Source: Lingula anatina | Lineage: Eukaryota > Brachiopoda > Lingulata > Lingulida > Lingulidae | DNA: 35,815 bases | Direction: 5' to 3' | NCBI RefSeq assembly: GCF_001039355.2 | Contig: NW_019775394.1 | Coordinates: 265,473 to 301,287 of the forward strand | Shown here: piece after piece, positions 9,415-18,362 of the stretch | How positions within the stretch are numbered: position 1 is the stretch's first letter | How the letters are laid out: each line of letters opens with the position of its first letter | Program-made: the position numbers and the translations under genes | Notes under the pieces: model-generated | Told to the model about the DNA's origin: nothing | Seen by the model: the letters and a program-made list of their open reading frames with translations, nothing else | The model's database searches: none

Positions 9415-10154
9415 TGGGAATCACTATATAATATGCAAATATGAATAATTGTATTCTAAGCCAACCACCACCTAGTGAAGTAAATCAAATGATTATATAT
9501 CCTCAGTATGATAATGTTGGAGAGACACGTATGTGAAAATCTACCTCACTGAGATACGCTAGTTTTAGTACCCTAGTCAAATAATATATCATAAGCTCAG
9601 AGTCATTGTTAAATATAGCCTACATGAACATACACAAATATACTGTATATAAGCAGGAATTATTAATATTAATAATAATTAATCACACATACGACTTACA
9701 TAGCAATTGACATAGCCGTTGAAGTGTAGGTCCACACAATAACATTGCAACTGTTGCCGCGTGTTGGAAAAAAGAGAGATATGCAAAAAAATTAATAGAA
9801 TTTTACAGATGCTCCTGAAGGACAATCAATTAAGTCAAAATGGTGATTTATTAAAAGAAGGTGCAACGTCCATTTTAATGTCACGAAACCGTTTTTCCAG
9901 AATATGTTGCATATGAATAAGTAAGATTAAAATTATTTTAGTACAATATATGTGAAACAAGAAGTAGGGATTATGATAATAACCCTCATATAGATTATTT
10001 ATTTAACATTAATAACTTATTATTATGGGAATTCTTTAACCAAATATAATTGTTATTAAAACTTAGTTCTTATAGTGCTTAGTGCTTATAGTGCAATTTG
10101 GTTCTTACAGTGCTTTAAGCACAACTTAAACATTATGACATGATTCTTCATGCA
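9415..10154. other. 3' flank of ankyrin/death-domain gene
   Basis: No gene is seen. On the minus strand AATAAA at 10003-9998, about 150 nt after the stop of the next gene, is a plausible poly(A) signal for it. Confidence 0.45.
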
Positions 10155-10447
10155 TTAGACGAGTTCGAAAATGCCGTCTCCAAAGTGACGATATTTCATC
10201 ACCGCTTCAAGCTTCCCGTTGCCACCATTTCCGTCTTCTTTACCATTTTGGATCCCAAATCCACTGGCTTTCACGTACAGGATCTCCATGTTGTCAGAGA
10301 CGTAACCCTCCAATTTCACCGGACGCATGTCACCCAGGGCAGATGGGCAGATGTCTGGCAAATCTATGGCAGTAAGACGCTGGTATTCTTCCGCAGACAT
10401 TCCATATACTTTGCGCAGCTCCTCTACGTAGTATTGCTCAATGACTT
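10155..10447 (-). CDS. Ankyrin/death-domain gene: C-terminal exon
   Basis: The acceptor CTTGTAG precedes 10447. The reading phase (2 nt completing a codon begun in the previous exon) gives 97 residues ending FGDGIFELV and a TAA at 10157-10155. The segment begins with a helical stretch (VIEQYYVEELRKVYG...) and continues with a glycine/asparagine-rich loop (GKEDGNGGNGK) near the end. I recognise no domain in it. Confidence 0.85.
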
Positions 10448-10577
10448 CTACAAGGAGAAAAAACTAACTTCAGACAATAAAGAAATGCTGGAAAGTTTTC
10501 AGTGATATTTTTTAATCGTGGGAAACACAGGGTCATTATTTTAAGAAGCCATGTACGGTTTGATCCTTGTGGACGCA

Positions 10578-10624
10578 TACACACATGCACACACAGAGGC
10601 ACGCACACACACACACACGCACAA
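10578..10624. repeat. CA-rich microsatellite in intron
   Basis: An imperfect CA/CACG repeat lies in the intron between the death-domain and C-terminal exons. Confidence 0.7.
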
Positions 10625-10779
10625 AGGTGAGTCCAATCTGATTCCTTTCACAGTGGGAAGAAAAACACCCTGAATAGCAAACAGAAGCATTATTTTCACC
10701 CCCAGTAAATCGAAACAATTTTGAGTTTTTGTCATGAATATTTTAAGAATCATGTGTGTTTTGTTGATTTTTGACTTAC

Positions 10780-11026
10780 CTGCCGTCTTAACTAATTCTG
10801 CAGCTTTTAAGGCGTCGATCAACATTTTCACTGACGCTTCTGATTTCTTATTTCTCCACAAAGAAAGGATCTGGAAGCGTTGCTCCAAAGGGTTAAATTG
10901 GTGTGTCATATCAATGTCGTCTATTTCTACATCTCCTATGCCAAGGTGATATCTAGCCAACATGCGACAATCTTCCAGTTTGATGTGATCACACAGCTTG
11001 AGGGAGGCTCTCTTAAGGAGGTGGTC
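10780..11026 (-). CDS. Ankyrin/death-domain gene: death-domain exon
   Basis: The acceptor TCATCAG precedes 11026 and the donor GCAG/GTAAGT follows 10780. The 82 residues have the six-helix death-fold pattern, with LCDHIKLEDCRMLARYHLGI at the start. NPLEQRFQILSLW then matches the central helices, and SVKMLIDALKAAELVK matches the last ones. A conserved W sits in the expected helix (LSLWRNKK). Death domains assemble signalling platforms through homotypic contacts. Confidence 0.8.
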
Positions 11027-11397
11027 CTGATGAAGAGAACGTAAAAAGGAAGAGAAGGAAAGATATTATTACAAACCTACACAATAAACTGGATAATAAA
11101 TACATTATGCGATCATTTAAATTATACTTTAGTCGCCGCATCTTTAATGGGAAAGCGTGAATAGTTTTTAGATTTTTTTATAAAACAGAAAATCTGGATT
11201 TGAGAGATATACTGTGTTATTCTTCACTGATACTTCATGTTACTGTGTAAATACTGTATAAAGGACATACCGAGACCTTCTAAAACGAAAAAAAAAACAA
11301 CAATAATAACAGAAAAGAATGAATACAGTCACAGAAGAATTAATATCTTGGGTACTTAAGGTTGCTGTAGAAATGTTTGATGAAAACTCTGGTATAC

Positions 11398-11487
11398 CTG
11401 AACACCTGGGTTGTTAAATCGACACATGTATTCTGCAATCGCTGTTAGGCCTTTCTTTTTTGCAAGCGTGTACGGGGTTTCTTCCCT
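11398..11487 (-). CDS. Ankyrin/death-domain gene: last ankyrin exon
   Basis: A 30-codon phase 0-0 exon (acceptor TTATAG, donor CAG/GTATAC) encoding REETPYTLAKKKGLTAIAEY and a short linker ending NNPGVQ. It keeps the TPxxLAxxxG core of a capping ankyrin repeat. Confidence 0.8.
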
Positions 11488-11548
11488 CTATAAATTAGAA
11501 AAAAAAAAAACAGTTGATCTTACCCTAGAGTGTCTATTCATCCATCCC

Positions 11549-11550
<2 letters not shown>

Positions 11551-11590
<40 letters not shown>
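11551..11590. repeat. (ATCT)n microsatellite
   Basis: Ten perfect tetranucleotide units lie in the intron upstream of the last ankyrin exon. Confidence 0.95.
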
Positions 11591-11946
11591 CAGATACTGT
11601 TTATCACGTTTATCAAGTTAATATAAGAATAACTAAGTAAAGGTCAGGGTAAAAAATTCTAAATCGACCAATCTTTTAAACATTATATAAAAAGGCAGGC
11701 CTATAACTGATTCCGTGTTGTTTACATTACAACTTTTGTCTTTTCCTGAAATTAAGTATTGCAGTGCATATCCAATAGTATATACATTTTAGCTAGTATT
11801 ATTTATTTCGCTTTACTTTTGTTTACTTTCGGCAAATTGAGATGTCAGACAAAGAATATTAAAGAATAGAGAAATGATGTATTGCCAAGTTGTTTTATAA
11901 ATGACAGCCGACACACCCCAAAGCATATGTCTACTTACACACTTAC

Positions 11947-12054
11947 CTCATCCCGTATAGTGGGATCCGCCCCGTGCTGGAGGAGAAGCTGGACACACTC
12001 TGTGGCACCTCGCTCTGCAGCCCAGTGTAGTGGTGTACGTCGACCTGTACCCTT
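11947..12054 (-). CDS. Ankyrin exon 9 (intact)
   Basis: A 36-codon phase 0-0 exon, [20 protein letters not shown] in its first part, ending DPTIRDE before donor GTAAGT. Acceptor AG at 12056-12055. It is the last unit of the tandem array in transcription order. Confidence 0.85.
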
Positions 12055-12379
12055 CTGGATTCGGAAATTATGATAATTATGATGCAACATCTGTCTTTAT
12101 TTTGTCATAATTAGTCTATATTCTAATATGATTAAATAATCTACTGTATGTCAATATGGTTTATGCACGATCCTTAGAACTTACTTATTGATTTTGGTCC
12201 GGAATATTTTGCGATATGAAATTGTAAGATTTGGCAGCAAAAAAAAAAAAAAAAAAAAACAAACAAAAAAAAGAAAAAGATGTCAATGAATATGATTTAA
12301 AGTTACATACAATTGATTCATAGTAAAATTAAACAGCGTACACACCATCGGCCATATATGCCGTCCTATACTTTTGCTC

Positions 12380-12477
12380 TGTATATTGGGATCTGCCCCA
12401 TGCTGGAGGAGAAGTTGGACACACTGTGTGGCACCTCGCCCTGCAGCCAAGTGTAGTGGTGTACCTCCATATGCATA
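12380..12477 (-). pseudogene. Ankyrin exon 8 (donor lost)
   Basis: The acceptor and reading frame are good (YAYGGTPLHLAAGRGATQCV...), but the exon runs into CAGAGCAAAAGTATAGG where intact copies have GATGAG/GTAAGT. It would not splice like its neighbours and is probably skipped. Confidence 0.7.
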
Positions 12478-12802
12478 CTGTGGATTCGCAAATTATGTTA
12501 ACTTTGATGCAATATCTGTCTTTATTTTATGATAATTAGTCTTTATTATTATATAATTAACAATCTACTGTATGTAAACTGGGGTTATGTATGATTATTA
12601 GACCTTACTAATTGATTTTAGTCCGGAATATTTTGCGATGTGTCAATGGATGCGATTTAAAGTAACATACAGTGTACTCAAAGTGTGGGATTTGGCAGAA
12701 AAATATATGTCATGGTGAATATTTTTAAAGTTTGATATAATATTTTAATAGTAAAGTTTATACAGACCACACACCCCAATAACATTCCACTAGCATACTT
12801 AC

Positions 12803-12901
12803 CTTATCCTGCATATTAGGATTTGCCCCGTGCTGGAGGAGAAGCTGGACACATTGTGTGACACCTTGCTCTGCAGCCAAGTGTAGTGGTGTACGTCCCC
12901 A
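12803..12901 (-). CDS. Ankyrin exon 7 (intact)
   Basis: A 33-codon phase 0-0 exon, WGRTPLHLAAEQGVTQCVQL at the start, ending NPNMQDK, with donor AAG/GTAAGT and acceptor CCACAG. Confidence 0.85.
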
Positions 12902-13219
12902 CTGTGGGTTTTAAAAATGTGATAATTTGGGTGCATATTGGTTAATATTTTTAATTGGTCCTATTTCATTTTTACACAGCCCACTGTTTGTAAATAGTTT
13001 TTATGACTAGGCAAAAATCCTAATTATGAAAGTTATTCCAAGTCCGTAATTATCAATTGTAGGAAGGATGTTGAAAGTATGTTGCTTTTGTGATGGGAAA
13101 TTGCAAGATACGGCAGCAAAATAAATCTCAAAGTGACATTTTTAAATGTTTGATATCATGTTTTAATAGAGAAGTTTAAACAGACCACACACCTCAAGCA
13201 CATTTCCTCGCATACTTAC

Positions 13220-13324
13220 CTCATCCTGTATATTGGGATCCGCCCCGTGCTGATGGAGAAGCTGGACACACTCTGTGGCACCTTGCTCTGCAGCGAAGTG
13301 TAGTGGTGTACATCCACCTGCATC
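13220..13324 (-). CDS. Ankyrin exon 6 (intact)
   Basis: A 35-codon phase 0-0 exon, DAGGCTPLHFAAEQGATECV at the start, ending DPNIQDE with donor GAG/GTAAGT. It carries L-to-H in the LLLQHG segment (LLHQHG). Confidence 0.85.
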
Positions 13325-13583
13325 CTGTGGATTCGAAAATTATGATAATTTTGATGCAACATCTGTCTTTATTTTTGATAATTAGTTTACATTCTTACAT
13401 AATTAAACAATCTACTGTATTTAACAGGGTTTATGTATGATCATTAGACCTTACTAATTGATTTAAATGCGGAATATTTTGCGATGTGTCAATGAATGTG
13501 ATTTAAAGTAACATACAATGTACTCATAGTAATGTTAAAACAGCATACACACCAATGAGATCATATCCAATGCCATCCCATTG

Positions 13584-13684
13584 CAACGTGTATTGGGATT
13601 TCCCCCATGCTGGAGGAGAAGCTGGACACACTGTGTGTCACCATGCTTTGCAGCCAAGTGTAGTGGTGTAGGTCCATCTTCATC
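13584..13684 (-). pseudogene. Ankyrin exon 5 (donor lost)
   Basis: The acceptor and the frame [20 protein letters not shown] are intact, but the end reads NPNTRCNG with no GTAAGT donor. Its acceptor side and the intron beyond are nearly identical to those of exon 3, 852 bp away. Confidence 0.7.
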
Positions 13685-14012
13685 CTGTGGATTCGAAAAT
13701 TATGTTAACTTTGATGTAAAATCTGTCTTTATTTTATGATAATTAGTCTTTGTTATTATATAATTAAACAATCTACTGTATATAAACTGGGTTCATGTAT
13801 GATCATTAGACCTTAATAATATTGATTTTAGTCCGGAATATTTTGCGATGTGTCAATGAATGCGATTTAAAGTAACATACAGTGTACTCCAATTGTGGGA
13901 TTTGGCAGAAAAATAAATGTCATAGTGAATATTTTAAAAGTTTGACATGATATTTTACTAGTAAAGTTTAAACAGACCACACACCCCAATCTCATTCCAC
14001 TAGCATACTTAC

Positions 14013-14111
14013 CTTATCCTGTATATTAGGATTTGCCCCGTGCTGGAGGAGTAGCTGGACACACTGTGCGGCACCTCGCTGTGCAGCCAAGTGTAGTGGT
14101 GTTTGTAATTC
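14013..14111 (-). CDS. Ankyrin exon 4 (intact)
   Basis: A 33-codon phase 0-0 exon, ELQTPLHLAAQRGAAQCVQL at the start, ending NPNIQDK, with donor AAG/GTAAGT. Confidence 0.85.
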
Positions 14112-14431
14112 CTGTGGGTTTTAAAACGTGATAATTTGGGTGCATTATTAGTTAATATTTTTAATTGGTCCTATTTCATTTTTACACAGTCCACTGTTTG
14201 TAAATAGTATTTATGACTAGTCAAAAATCCTAATTATAAAAGTTATTCCAAGTCCGTAATTATCAATTGTAGGAAGGATGTTGAATGCATGTTGCTTTTA
14301 TGATGGGAAATTGTCAGATACGACAGCAAAATAAATGTCACAGTGACATTTTTAAAAGTTTGATATAATATTTTAATAGTCAAATTTAAACAGACCACAC
14401 ACCTCAAGCACATTTCCACTCGCATACTTAC

Positions 14432-14536
14432 CTCATCCTGTATATTGGGATCTGCCCCGTGCTGGAGGAGAAGCTGGACACACTGTGTGTCACCATGCTT
14501 TGCAGCCAAGTGTAGTGGTGTAGGTCCATCTTCATC
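14432..14536 (-). CDS. Ankyrin exon 3 (intact)
   Basis: A 35-codon phase 0-0 exon, [20 protein letters not shown] at the start, ending DPNIQDE, with donor GAG/GTAAGT and acceptor CCACAG. It is the cleanest consensus repeat in the array. Confidence 0.88.
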
Positions 14537-14864
14537 CTGTGGATTCGAAAATTATGTTAACTTTGATGTAAAATCTGTCTTTATTTTATGATAATTAGTC
14601 TTTGTTATTATATAATTAAACAATCTACTGTATGTAAACTGGGTTTATGTATGATCATTAGACCTTAATAATATTGATTTTAGTCCGGAATATTTTGCGA
14701 TGTGTCAATGAATGCGATTTAAAGTAACATACAGTGTACTCCAATTGTGGGATTTGGCAGAAAAATAAATGTCATGGTGAATATTTTAAAAGTTTGATAT
14801 GATATTTTACTAGTAAAGTTTAAACAGACCACACACCCCAATCTCATTCCACTAGCATACTTAC

Positions 14865-14977
14865 CTTATCCTGTATATTAGGATTTGCCCCGTGCTGGAG
14901 GAGAAGCTGGACACACTGTGTGTCACGGACTCACCATACTTTGCAGCCAAGTGTAGTGGTGTAGGTCCATCTTCATT
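14865..14977 (-). pseudogene. Ankyrin exon 2 (8-nt insertion, hybrid unit)
   Basis: This copy is 113 nt instead of 105. An 8-nt insertion in the middle (TCACGGACTCAC on the plus strand, around 14923-14934) shifts the frame. Its acceptor half matches exons 3 and 5, while its donor half matches exon 4, so it is a hybrid made at an unequal-exchange junction. The insertion creates a donor-like GGTGAGT on the minus strand. Confidence 0.75.
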
Positions 14978-15266
14978 CTGTGGATTCTAAAATTATGTTA
15001 ACTTTGATGCAATATCTGTCTTTATTTTATGATAATTAGTCTTTATTATTATATAATTAACAATCTACTGTATGTAAACTGGGTTTATGTATGATTATTA
15101 GACCTAACTTATTGATTTTAGTCCGGAATATTTTGTGATAAAAAAATTGTAAGATTTGGCAATAAATATTATGTCAATGAATGTAATTTAAAGTAACATA
15201 CAATGTATTCATAGTAATATTAAACAGCGTACACCCCATAGCCTTGTACACAATCCTATCCTTTTG

Positions 15267-15361
15267 CCCTGTATATTAGGATTCGCCCCGTGCTGGAGGA
15301 GAAGCTGGACACGCTGTGTTGCACCTTGCTCTACAGCCAAGTGTAGTAGTGAACGTCCTAA
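15267..15361 (-). pseudogene. Ankyrin exon 1 (donor lost)
   Basis: The acceptor ACCCACAG and frame LGRSLLHLAVEQGATQRVQL are intact through NPNIQ. The sequence then reads GGCAAAAGG with no donor, as in exon 8. It is likely skipped. Confidence 0.65.
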
Positions 15362-15603
15362 CTGTGGGTTTGAAAATATGCAGCTTTTTCTTAGCAAAAT
15401 TATCCTTAATAAATAAGTACACCATATTTATTAATAGAGAATTAAATTAATTTAATTCGTAAATTAAATTAAGTCATGATATTAAGCCCTACGTTTCTAT
15501 AATTCTTGTCTTAAAATAGTTACTTTAGGTTCAATCAAGTTTTAGCTAGTGGACGTCAAAACATTTCACATTTTGATTAGACACTGAAAGATTAATTCAT
15601 CAC

Positions 15604-15705
15604 CAGATCAGTTGTGTTGACATTCAAGGTCCCATCACTCAATTGGTTCGTTAACCTCTGCAAGTCTCCGTCCTCAGCAGCTTGGAAGAGATCCTCTTCC
15701 GACAT
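15604..15705 (-). CDS. Ankyrin/death-domain gene: N-terminal exon
   Basis: The ATG at 15705-15703 opens 34 codons, MSEEDLFQAAEDGDLQRLTN at the start and NVNTTDL at the end, followed by GTGATG as donor in phase 0. The ALFxAAxxGD pattern is a typical N-terminal half-repeat before an ankyrin stack. The phase matches the ankyrin exons downstream. Confidence 0.75.
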
Positions 15706-16522
15706 CTTGGCGGTTGACTTAATTCTCTGAAGAAAACATGAAAAGTATTTATAGTACATGAGAACTATTTTATCCTAAATTGATTTAGATATACCTATTA
15801 CTATTAGAATTTATAGTCTTATTGATAAGTAACGTACAGCTGCATGCCATGTTTTTGGCGATTTTTTTGTTAGCTAGTTAATTAGATAGTTATGGAAACC
15901 ACTGTCCCTAAAATTACTATAGTTTTGAAGTAATAATTCTGTACACCCCTCATAAAGTGTATTGATTTCTTGAATAAGCACAGTGTGATTGGCTACCTCT
16001 TCATTTTCTGGCAATATGTTTCACCCCCTATCTATATTCTTACAATCATTATGTTACTTTATATTTTTTTTATCTTTAAATTATGCTCGGTTGTTCAACA
16101 ACTCAGTATTAATTGTTATTCAGTGCATTGTTAATAGTGGATTTATCAACATGTTGTTGATATTGGATTGAGATGAACTGGATCAATCTCATCCTGGCAT
16201 TCTTCAGTGAGGAGTGCTGTAGCCAACGTTTGCTTTATTTAATCTGACAGCATTTTACATTGGCCGGGTGTAAGGGTACTAGTATTTTGCAATACCTAGG
16301 GAAATTTCTAGGGGAATCTCCTTTCCGCACAGTCTATGGACAGTCCAAAGAGAAAAGAAACAATTGTCCGAATAAACGTGTTCAATCTAACGACCTCTTC
16401 TCTAATGAGTTTAGAGGTTTAATATTTGGGGTGAATTTTCAAAATTTGCCGACCATCTCTAGAAATCGTTTCACATCTAAATATCATTACAGCGGATTCT
16501 CCACGCTTTTCAGCCGTTGTGC
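15706..16522. other. Intergenic, no gene seen
   Basis: This should hold the promoter of the ankyrin/death-domain gene, but I see no convincing TATA box. The open frames here (60-90 codons) show no coding signature. Confidence 0.4.
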
Positions 16523-16640
16523 TTAACCAGAACATATTTCTCCACTCAATATTTGAACTTCCTCATAAATCTCAATATTGGAAGAAACAGATACGGCTTT
16601 TCGCATGGAAGGATCGTTTCGCACAGCTGAACTAGAGTGA
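16523..16640 (-). CDS. Possible orphan terminal exon
   Basis: A strong acceptor (TTTTATTTCAG) precedes 16640 on the minus strand. One base plus 38 codons follow to a TAA, with coding-like composition: HSSSAVRNDPSMRKAVSVSS, then NIEIYEEVQILSGEICSG. YEEV resembles an SH2-binding tyrosine site, as at receptor tails, but that is inference. Upstream exons would lie beyond the LINE inserted at 16856 and I cannot identify them. Confidence 0.3.
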
Positions 16641-16843
16641 CTGAAATAAAATTTAATGTAAATATTATACGACAATGCTCCCCGATTTTCTGCGTACGCA
16701 CTTATTTGCGAGATGACCTGTAATAAGTCTCTCATAATACAATTAAGCTGGCCCGATTGCACTGAAAGCAATTTAGCAAGAAGCACCCAGAGTTACATCG
16801 ATCCAGCTAGTACGATCGATTTTTTGAGAACGCAGTCTTAGTT

Positions 16844-16855
16844 AAGATCAAAAAT
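16844..16855 (+). repeat. Left target-site duplication of LINE
   Basis: AAGATCAAAAAT here is repeated at 22500-22511, immediately after the A tail of the LINE. The first bases are ambiguous with the tail, so the certain part is GATCAAAAAT. Confidence 0.7.
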
Positions 16856-17624
16856 GGTCTCTAGTATCATTGACGGTATTGTTCAGAGCACTAGAGAGGA
16901 ATTTAAAAAGCTATTGCAGGAATCAGAAGCAAAGGTTGAGATGAAAATTGACAAAATAAAAAATGAGTTCAATAAAAAGTATGACCGAATAATTGAAACT
17001 TATGAAAAAGTTGCAGCTGAGAACCTTGATCGAACAGGTAAGCTTCAGGACTATGTTGACAGTCTCATGATGGACAATGACAATTTAAAAGAAAAGCTGA
17101 GAGAGAAAGACAGGCAACTGAAACAGCTTGAAGAAAAGGTAGGACAGAATGATATTAGTCTCAAACAAGCAATGAGGCTAGCAAACCACAATAAACAATA
17201 CTCAAGGAAATGTAACATTAGAGTAACAGAAATGAAGGAGAAAGAAAAGGAAAACCTTAGATATGATTTCCAACAAATGGTGAAATTAGAGATGAAAGTA
17301 GAGATAAATGACAGGGATATTCTTGGGATACACCGGTTGCCAGGAAGACCAGAGGCGATAAGGCCAGTGATCGTGAAATTCGGTAACTCAGAGGTCAAAC
17401 GGCAGATTATGCGAAAGAAGCGTGAAATTAAGTCGGGTATAAGACTACATGATGACATTACAAAACAAAATCTGATGCTTATCAATAAACTGAAACAGTT
17501 CGAGGAAGTTGAAAGGTCATGGTATTACAACTGTAATGTGTATGCAACATTGAAGAATGGTGGTGGAGAAAGATTGAAATTTGAAATAGGAGATAGACTA
17601 GAAGAAAAAATAAAAAGAAAGTGA
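16854..17624 (+). CDS. LINE ORF1: L1-type RNA-binding coiled-coil protein
   Basis: 256 residues starting MVSSIIDGIVQSTREEFKKL. Residues about 15-115 are a charged heptad-rich coiled coil for trimerisation. Residues about 118-215 (KCNIRVTEMKEKEKENL..., then ILGIHRLPGRP and PVIVKF) fit the RNA-recognition fold of L1 ORF1, and the basic C-terminal part fits its last domain. The first two bases of the ATG belong to the target-site duplication, so this start may be accidental and the natural N terminus longer. The protein coats LINE RNA and acts as a nucleic-acid chaperone. Confidence 0.8.
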   Translation: MVSSIIDGIVQSTREEFKKLLQESEAKVEMKIDKIKNEFNKKYDRIIETYEKVAAENLDRTGKLQDYVDSLMMDNDNLKEKLREKDRQLKQLEEKVGQNDISLKQAMRLANHNKQYSRKCNIRVTEMKEKEKENLRYDFQQMVKLEMKVEINDRDILGIHRLPGRPEAIRPVIVKFGNSEVKRQIMRKKREIKSGIRLHDDITKQNLMLINKLKQFEEVERSWYYNCNVYATLKNGGGERLKFEIGDRLEEKIKRK

Positions 17625-18362
17625 CACTACTGAATGTTCTGGTCACGTAGTGGGTAACGAATGAACTTATTATGGTTGTCCAGAAGAAATCATTATGATA
17701 CTGCAGCATACAAAACTAGATATTAGTTGTTATAGTTTGTATTTGCTTACTGTTCTAGGTCTACTGGTAGTAATATTGTATGTACCACAATTCCAGTGGA
17801 CAGCAGGGAATGATGTCTGATTTAATTGCAGGGATTCTGATATATTGCACTTTTATTCTTGTAATTTAGTACACAAGGAAGGTTTTTTTTTCTTTTTTTC
17901 TTTTTTTTTTTTGTCATATAGTGTCATATATATATCTACACTGTGAAGCTTAAAGCCTACCAGCATGAGGTAACGATCTGATGTATTATTATTAAGCAAG
18001 CACATTAAGTTACTGTGAATATTAGAGCAACATTGTCTTTTTATTTGACCGAGACCGTGTATTTGTGGATGTATGTGCTACTTAAGACTATAGAAATAGG
18101 AAGTACTAGTGTGAATGAGATCGCGAGGATGGATGTTGTCTGTGTGGGAGGAGAACATGTGTATAACTTTTGGTGTGTGTGGCTCCTGCATTACACTTGC
18201 TGTTCTTTGTACAGACACAGATGTGTCTGCACATACTATAACTGTTATTTGTGTCTGCCGTCGTCATTGGTAACACCGTGACTTTCAAGGACAACATGAT
18301 AAGTGGAAAGCCACAGGTTAGGTTAGAAAATCAGCTTCTTATATTTTTTCCTTCCACTCCTA
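17625..18362 (+). other. LINE inter-ORF region
   Basis: 738 bp between ORF1 and ORF2, longer than in many L1-type elements. It includes a T-rich tract at 17882-17913 and no conserved frame. How ORF2 is translated from it is not evident. Confidence 0.5.

Larger units (their letters stand above)
10155..15705 (-). other. Ankyrin-repeat/death-domain gene (whole gene span)
   Basis: This is a multi-exon minus-strand gene. Order: N-terminal exon (15705-15604), nine tandem single-repeat ankyrin exons (15361 down to 11947), a last ankyrin-like exon (11487-11398), a death-domain exon (11026-10780) and a C-terminal exon (10447-10155). The intact exons join in frame to give about 415 residues. Ankyrin repeats mediate protein binding, and death domains recruit partners in apoptosis or innate immune signalling. 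The specific partner is unknown and I recognise no named orthologue. Ankyrin exons begin and end in phase 0, so any subset can be spliced in without a frameshift. Four of the nine are damaged. Confidence 0.85.

Noticed and set aside
9425-9440. TATATAA next to ATGCAAAT after the join at 9414, as a second H2B promoter
   Set aside because: The tract is AT-rich and has no CCAAT or cap site; too weak to call.
11551-11590. Regular short repeats as a possible CRISPR array
   Set aside because: They are a simple microsatellite without spacers, in a eukaryotic genome.
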